From contig CM070596.1 in NCBI GenBank assembly GCA_036346395.1, positions 20,746,177 through 20,810,176 of the forward strand: DNA of 64,000 bases, given 5' to 3'. Positions 58,113 through 64,000 of this stretch are shown here, in pieces. The notes under the pieces are model-generated. The model saw only the letters and a program-made list of their open reading frames with translations, was not told where the DNA came from and searched no databases. Position numbers and translations under genes: made by a program. Position 1 is the stretch's first letter. Each line of letters starts with the position of its first letter. This DNA is from Hsuehochloa calcarea (Eukaryota; Streptophyta; Magnoliopsida; Poales; Poaceae).

Positions 58113-59195
58113 TTGCTTCGAATCCGTGATTTGACCTTACGGCATAGGAGAGTTGGTCATATAGGATTTGATCATTTGACCCGAGTTAGCGGCCACGATC
58201 TCATTCGTGGTTTGCCGAAACTCAAGATGGTCAAGGATCTTGTTTGCGCTCCATGCCGGCACGGCAAGATGGTTGCCGCTTCTCATTCTCCAGTCACAGT
58301 AACAATGACCAATGCACCAGGACAGCTGCTCCACATGGATAAAGTTGGCCCAGCTCGAGTGCAGTTAGCAGGAGGAAAGTGGTATGTTCTTGTTGTGGTC
58401 GATGACTTCTCGAGGTACCCTTGGGTGTTTTTCTTAGCCTCGAAGGATGAGACGTTTACACATTTCCGTGGTCTTTTTAGTAGGCTTTCTGTTGAGCTCC
58501 CAGGTGCATTACGAGCAATTCACAGTGATAATGGCACGGAGTTCAAGAATTCCTACTTTGAGAGTTTCTGTGGTGAGACAGGCGTAGAGCACCAGTTCTC
58601 TTCTCCGCACATCCCTCAGCAAAATGGCGTTGTGGAGAGGAAGAACCGTACCTTGGTCGAGATAGCCAGGACGATGCTAAATGAATATTCTACACCTAGG
58701 AAGTTTTGGGCTGAGGCTATCGCCACTGCATGCCATGTTTCAAACAGAGTTTTTCTTAGGGCACTCTTGCATCGCACTTCTTATGAGTTGAGATATGGGC
58801 GAAAGCCCAGCGTCTCGCATTTTCGTGTGTTTGGTTGCAAGTGTTTTATTCTGAAGTCTGGAAACCTAGATAAGTTCGAGTCACGATCTTGTGATGGGGT
58901 CTTTCTGGGTTATTCAACTTCTTCTCGTGCCTATAGAGTCTGGAACTGCGAGTCTAGCAAAATAGTAGAAACCTGTGAGGTGACCTTCGATGAGGCCAGT
59001 TCGGGGACTAGGCCTGATATTTCAGGTTCTCTAGAGCAGCCCGAGACCATCTTTGTGGATGGTGAGGAGGACGGAGATGAGGGTTGTCTACCCGATTCCG
59101 TTCCTTCTCCTTCTCTTGAGGTGCCGTCTTCTACCGCACCTCGAGAAGATCAGCCTTTGCCTTCTGCTTCATCTGAAGCTAGTGGCATGAGATAG
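58113..59195 (+). pseudogene. Sirevirus integrase, open frame with intact DDE residues
   Basis: An open frame of 360 codons, part of a polyprotein and not a free-standing gene; its first Met is arbitrary. The zinc-binding HHCC region has His11, His16 or His21, Cys45 and Cys48 (CAPCRHGK). The catalytic triad is Asp76 (HMDKVG), Asp139 (HSDNGTEFKN) and Glu175 (NGVVERKNRTLVE), with 35 residues between the last two, as in the family. The C-terminal part has FRVFGCKCFILKSGNLDKFE and FLGYSTSSRAYR. It is the best preserved part of the element. Confidence 0.92.
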
Positions 59196-60855
59196 TGGCC
59201 ACTTCTTCATCTCATCCTGGACCTCCTAGACACATTCAAAAGGACCATCCTTCATAGCAAATCATTGGAGATCTTTTTGAGCGAGTCACTCGTTCAAAAT
59301 CTGGCATGTCTCTCTTCTGTCTCCACTTTGCCTTTGTTGCCTCATTTGAGCCTAAAGACGTCTGTCATGCTCTATCTGATGAGTCATGGATTAATGCCAT
59401 GCATGAGGAATTGAAAAACTTTGAAAGAAACAAGGTCTGGTCGCTTGTTGAGCCCCCTCGAGGTCATAATATCATTGGGACCAAGTGGGTGTTCAAGAAC
59501 AAGCAAAGCGAAGATGGGGTAGTCATTCGAAACAAGGCTAGACTGGTAGCTCGGGGCTTCTCTCGGGTTGAGGTCTCGATTTTGAGAGACTTTTGCCATC
59601 AGAGCGGACTTGAAGCTATTAGAATCTTGCTTGCCTTTGCAGCTTCTAAGGGCTTCAAGCTTTACCAGATGGACGTCAAGAGTGCCTTTCTCAATGGATT
59701 TATCGAGGAAGAAGTCTATGTCGAGACTGACCTCGGGTTTCGAGAACCCCAAGTACCCTAATCATGTCTACAAGCTTTCCAAAGCTTTGTATGGACTTCT
59801 AAGGAGCTCCTAGAGCCTTGTATGAAAGGTTTAAGTCCTATCTGAGTCATGGTTTTGAGATGGGTAAAATAGACAAGACCTTATTCATCCGTCGTCATGG
59901 CACCGATCTTACGCTTTCGTCGGATCTATGTGGATGACATCATCTTTGCGCTCCTCGCATGCTCTTGTTTCCCGCTTTTCCGATGTCATGAGCTCGGAGT
60001 TTGAGATGAGCATGATGGGCGAGTTGAGTTTCTTCCTTGGCTTCCAAATCAAGCAGACTCGGAAGGTACTTTTACGCACCAAGGCAAGTACACTCGTGAT
60101 CTTCGAGGCGCTTTGACATGAGTGATGGCAAGCGATGTCAACTCCAATGGCTTCTCTGACCTCACTTGACCGGATGAAGGCGAGCAGTTGATCAAAAGGA
60201 GTTGAGTATGATTGGCTCTCTCTTGTACCTCACGCCTTGAGACCGACATACATTTCTCCGTGTGTCTGTGTGCTCGATTTGAGCTTCTCCTCGCGTATCT
60301 CACCGCCAAAGCAAGTGAAGCGCATCTTCGGTACCTTGAGCTACCATTGACTATGGTATGTGGTACTCTTCCTCTTCTTGTCTATCTCTTAGAGCCTACT
60401 CCGATGTAGATTTTCTTTGGTGTAGGATAGACGGAAGAGCACTTCAACACTTGCCAATTCATTGGCACTTCTCTCGTCTCCTGGTCTTCGAGGAAGCAGT
60501 CCGGGGTTGCACAATCCACCGCAGAGGCCGAGTGCTTTGCTGCAGCCAGTTGATGTAGCCAAGTGCTTTGGATGGTCTCGACCCTGCGGGACTTTGGGTT
60601 AGAAATCGACCGTGTTCCACTCTTTTGTGATAACACGTCTGCGATTAGCATTGCCAAGAACCCGGTCGGCATTCTCGGACCAAGCATATTGATATCGATA
60701 TCATTTTCTTGAGACCATGTAGAGAAGGGTGACATCGTGCTCGGTTTGGAGAGTGACCACCAGTTGGCTGATATCTTCACCAAGCCTTTGGATAGCTCTC
60801 GGTTTTCAGCTCTGCGGGGAGAGCTTGGGGTGGTGTGTCCTTATGGACTGTTGTG
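59196..60855 (+). pseudogene. Sirevirus reverse transcriptase and RNase H, broken
   Basis: The reverse transcriptase starts with FEPKDVCHALSDESWINAM and WSLVEPPRGHNIIGTKWVFK (59350-59500), then KARLVARGFSRVE. After a gap come FKLYQMDVKSAFLNGFIEEE (59651-59710) and YKLSKALYGL (59770). The YVDDII active site is readable at about 59926-59943 in a different frame. RNase H follows at about 60395-60830 in pieces, with EAEC-like and CDNTSAISIAKNP words, and then HQLADIFTKPLDSS near the end. Several frame changes and a probable small deletion around 59570-59600 inactivate it. Confidence 0.88.
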
Positions 60856-62580
60856 AGGGAGAGTTTGTGCTTTACTACTGTATTATATTTTATTATGCTT
60901 TTACTCCTTTCTGGTTGCATAGCATTTGGGTGCATTGGGTATAGTTCTTCCAGCATAGGTTAGAGTGGTTCTCTTGCTAAGTTGCTTAGACTGCTTGTTC
61001 TTATCTTGTGCTTCTAGGATGCTTCTTAGTAGCTGCCTCTCTTCTCACTAGGTTGAGCTTACTCACTTATAGGTTCTAGCGAGGGTCGGGCCACCCTTGG
61101 GTAGACAAGGATAGTGTTTGCTCCTTAATGTGTTAGTTGACCAGCTGATAGTCCTGGAATCATATGGGGTAGATAAGAATCAGTCTGAGCCATAGTATCC
61201 TCTATATCTTATCTATGCTCTAAGGACTGCCTTTTCTGTTTCTCTTGCCAGTTTCTCGTTTTTGTTCCTTTGGTTCAGGGGAAGTTCATCTTGATTCTTC
61301 TAGTTCTTAAATTTTGTCATATCTCAACCTGAATTAAAAGTGCATCTCATTCTGAAGGGGATCTGGTTTTTCGTGCATTTCATTCTGCATCGTAATATAA
61401 TTACATGGAGCTTTGATTATTATCCCTTATGATCTGTTTTCAATGTCTTACATCTTGCCATGATCTGTGCTAAATTGCTAGATTTATCATGACTTTTTAT
61501 GTGTAGTCTAGTCTTTGCCTTGATAAGGTGACTAAAATTGCTCAACTTGAATTAAAATATTGTCATGATAGCTCTTGAGTCTAGTCTGTTGAAGTTATCC
61601 CTTATGATTCTCGCCATGTCAAGTAGGCTGAGTTGAGTCCTGAATCTCTATTGAGCTTTAGATTGGGCTATGTCAGTTCATTAAGAAGCATGTCTTATCA
61701 TTAAATCTTTGGTCTAAAAACATCAAAAGCAAAAAATAATTTCTTTTGTGCGAAAAAACTGATCTCACCAATTCTTTCTCATGAGACTGCTTGCCATTGC
61801 ACTAGGCATGAACTCAGGGGGAGTCTTGGATGACCTAAGATCACTTCCTTAAGTCTGTTGCTTGGAGTGATCGCATAAGGATTGGGATCTAGCACATGGT
61901 TAAGATTGGAAAAATGGTTGAAGCTTAGGAGGCAGTTGTGGATGGCTCCTAGTCCGGGACTTGCTTTACTAAGATAAAGCCATAAATGCTTTAAAAAAAT
62001 GTGATAAATTTGCTTCTCTTCAAAGAGACCAAGTTCTTGATCAAATGAGTCTTTCTTAAAACTGGTAACTCTCTAAACTGTTCAATATTTGCTTCTTGGT
62101 TTCACTTAGATTATTTGACATGGCTTGTATCATCCTTGGATACCTTTAGCTAGACTATAATCTTGGTTGCTTTGTCATGCTAAGAAATTGGACAAATTCT
62201 CAGATTATGCCTTTCTTGATTTAGCTACTCTATACATCGATTGTCATGATCTTGAAAGCATTCTTATGTGTTATGGCTTGGTGTAATACTCTAATGGTCA
62301 TTTTGGATAATCTTCATGGCTCCAAATGCTTAAATTGAATAACATATAGTGATTTTCTCTCTTTAATGCATCTTGATGTGTTTATTGCCAAAAGGGGGAG
62401 AAGTTTGAAAAAAAAGTCTTCTGGAGCTTTACAGAAAAATTTGATCTTTCATTTCTAGCTCCAGTATTTCTCTTTTGTCAAACATGGTCTTGAGCTTCCT
62501 TGATTCCTAGTTTAGACCGTGTTTGATCATCATCACAAACTCAACTTTATGCTTTTTCGGTGTTTGTCAATATACTCATC
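60856..62580 (+). other. Non-coding 3' internal tract of the Sirevirus
   Basis: A T-rich tract without an open frame of note lies between RNase H and the polypurine tract. In some Sireviruses this position carries an extra (envelope-like) gene; I see none here. Confidence 0.7.
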
Positions 62581-62591
62581 AAGGGGAAGAT
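62581..62591 (+). other. Polypurine tract AAGGGGAAGAT
   Basis: A purine run directly before the TG of the 3' LTR; the expected start of plus-strand DNA synthesis. AAGAT is repeated 85 bases later inside the duplicated LTR start. Confidence 0.9.
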
Positions 62592-64000
62592 TGAGAGACC
62601 ATGTGAGAGGTGTTCCCAAGTGAGTGATGAGCATTTGACACTTTTGTTGACTAGTTTGTGATTTGGTTCACAAGATTGAGAGACCATGTGAGAGGTGTTC
62701 CCAAGTGAATGATGAGTATTTGACACTTTTGTTGACTAGTTTGTGATTTGGTTCACTGCTGTTGTGCAGCTGCCATTTTGTTTCTGTACTATGCGGAACT
62801 TCCGCCCTGGGAATGCGGAAGTACCGATCATCGGAACTTCTGCATTGGGAAAATGGAACTTCCGATTGACCTGAGCAGTGAGTTGTGATTTGGTACTGTG
62901 CGGAACTTCCGCCCTGAGAATGCGGAAGTACTGATCATCGGAACTTCCGCATTGGGAAAGCGGAACTTCCGATTGACCTGAGCAGTGAGTTGTGATTTGG
63001 GTTTGTGCGGAGCTTCCGCCTTGGGAATGCGGAAGTACCGATCTTCGGAACTTCCGCCTTGGAGAAACCGGAACTTCCGTTTATGCGCAGAACTGAGTAG
63101 TGAGAGCATAGTTTTTGATTTTGAGTCGTGTGATTCATGAATGGTTTTGAGACTAATGCAAATGTTGATTCTTGTATCTAGAGCAATGCTATGTGATGTG
63201 TTTCTTGTCTGTGCTGGTTGCAGGACGTCGAGACGGAGTCGTGGCGAGACACGTGGAGACCGGACTAGACGCAGGTGGCGTCGAGTCGAGCGGTCAAGGT
63301 ATGTCAAAGACGGCGTGCACTCGAGGTGGTTGCGAGTCGTGGACAACAAGGAATGCGGGACCTTCCAGAAGGTGCACGAGGGGCGAAAGGGTAATTGCGC
63401 AAGGTGGCACAAGTGGAAGCGGGATCCGTTAGGGTTTAGCCGGCGTAACGGGTTGGAGACCCGTTAGCCAAGGACTATAAATAGAGGTGAAGTCCTGGTT
63501 GTTTTAATACTTTTTGAGAGAGAGGATTAGGGTTAGCCTTTTCTAAAGAGCCTTTGGAGAGGTTGTTTTGCTTTGTGGCTTTTGGTTGTTGAGATGGAGA
63601 GGGAGAGGATGGATTGAGTTCTTTGTAATCATTCCTCTCTGTGTGTCTCTGTAATCAATTGATGCAAGGAATGAAAAATCTCTTGTTTACATTCTTGTTC
63701 ATCCCTCTGTTCTTTTCTTTCGTTAAGGCTTGATTTTTGATATTTTGGTTTTTGGTTTGATTCTGGTTGGGAAGTGCCAAAATGGGTTGCTCTCTGTTGG
63801 GATGATACCACAAGATCTTTTGATCAACTTTTTCCAAGAGCAAATCAACTGTAATCTCAGTTCTTGATTTTTGGCCTCCTCTGTTCGTCCTTCCCGTGCC
63901 TAGGTTTTGTATGAAAAACGTGTTTCCCTTCTTGAGATGGCATGAAACTTGACATGTTGAATCTATAGGCTATTAAGTAGCTACCCTCAAAGTTTCATCA
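62592..64000 (+). repeat. Sirevirus 3' LTR, truncated by window, with duplicated start
   Basis: The first 80 bases (from TGAGAGACCATGTGAG) occur twice, at 62592 and 62677, with an 85-bp period. The rest parallels the 5' LTR up to about 55338. TATAAATA lies at 63476-63483, and CGGAACTTCCG-type palindromes lie between 62790 and 63085. Small differences from the 5' LTR are spread along its length. Confidence 0.93.

Larger units (their letters stand above)
54030..64000 (+). mobile_element. Sirevirus-type Copia retrotransposon, 3' LTR cut by window edge
   Basis: The 5' LTR (54030-55802) is followed at 55805 by TGGTATCAGAGC, the primer-binding site complementary to initiator tRNA-Met. A purine tract AAGGGGAAGAT (62581-62591) precedes the 3' LTR. 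The internal order is gag with two zinc knuckles, protease, integrase, reverse transcriptase and RNase H, i.e. Copia. Large LTRs, two knuckles of this type, and many palindromic CGGAACTTCCG words in the LTR are known of Sireviruses. A 1.7-kb non-coding tract separates RNase H from the purine tract. Stops and frame breaks occur in gag, protease, reverse transcriptase and RNase H; only the integrase frame is long and clean. The right target duplication is outside the window. Confidence 0.95.

Overview
The window reads as nuclear DNA of a grass (Poaceae). Three intact protein genes sit in a background of nested and decayed transposable elements: Sirevirus-type and other Copia LTR elements, a CACTA (En/Spm) transposon, hAT relics, a Tourist-like MITE and AT-rich Gypsy-style LTRs. 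Plant splice junctions, plant gene families and grass TE families all agree. I cannot name the species. I see no tRNA, rRNA, CRISPR or bacterial operon structure.

Layout. 1-4453: a long LTR-like block running off the left edge, read on the minus strand. 4454-7798: AT-rich sequence without a recognisable gene. 7804-10113: a solo LTR with a 5-bp target duplication (GATAC). 10119-12400: LTR-like fragments. 12400-13171 with 22439-22560, and about 22770-23237 with about 26490-26760: two diverged tandem copies of an unidentified unit. One is interrupted by the CACTA element and the other by an LTR. 13172-22435: a 9.26-kb CACTA element with ATC target duplications, a decayed TNP2-type transposase, a decayed second gene (Ptta/En/Spm region plus C48 protease-like tail), and dense palindromic subterminal repeats at both ends and in the middle. 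23238-about 26.3 kb: a Gypsy-style LTR.

27186-30731 (minus): an 11-exon 2-oxoglutarate/Fe(II) dioxygenase gene that splices to an uninterrupted 328-residue protein with all active-site residues. 31.8-35.4 kb: two convergent, broken hAT transposase genes. 36927-38558 (plus): an intronless GeBP/DUF573-type transcription factor with two internal repeat arrays. 40507-47269: a complete but decayed Copia element (LTRs, CCTAC target duplication, polypurine tract) inserted 224 bp upstream of the next start codon. 47494-49269 (plus): an intronless gene for the SRP receptor alpha subunit with an intact GTPase domain. 50.5-53.9 kb: a CACTA transposase scrap, a 1.4-kb non-autonomous hAT element (8-bp target duplication GTTTTATC), a Tourist-like MITE (TAA) and an 18-bp-TIR element. 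54030-64000: a Sirevirus-type Copia element whose 3' LTR is cut by the window edge.

The three genes are unrelated in function: a dioxygenase, a nuclear transcription factor and an ER protein-targeting receptor. Their spacing is set by transposon insertions. The least ordinary structures are the palindrome arrays of the CACTA element, the PPT-spanning duplication at the Sirevirus 3' LTR, and the Copia LTR promoter placed just upstream of the SRP receptor gene. I found no convincing new multi-gene system.
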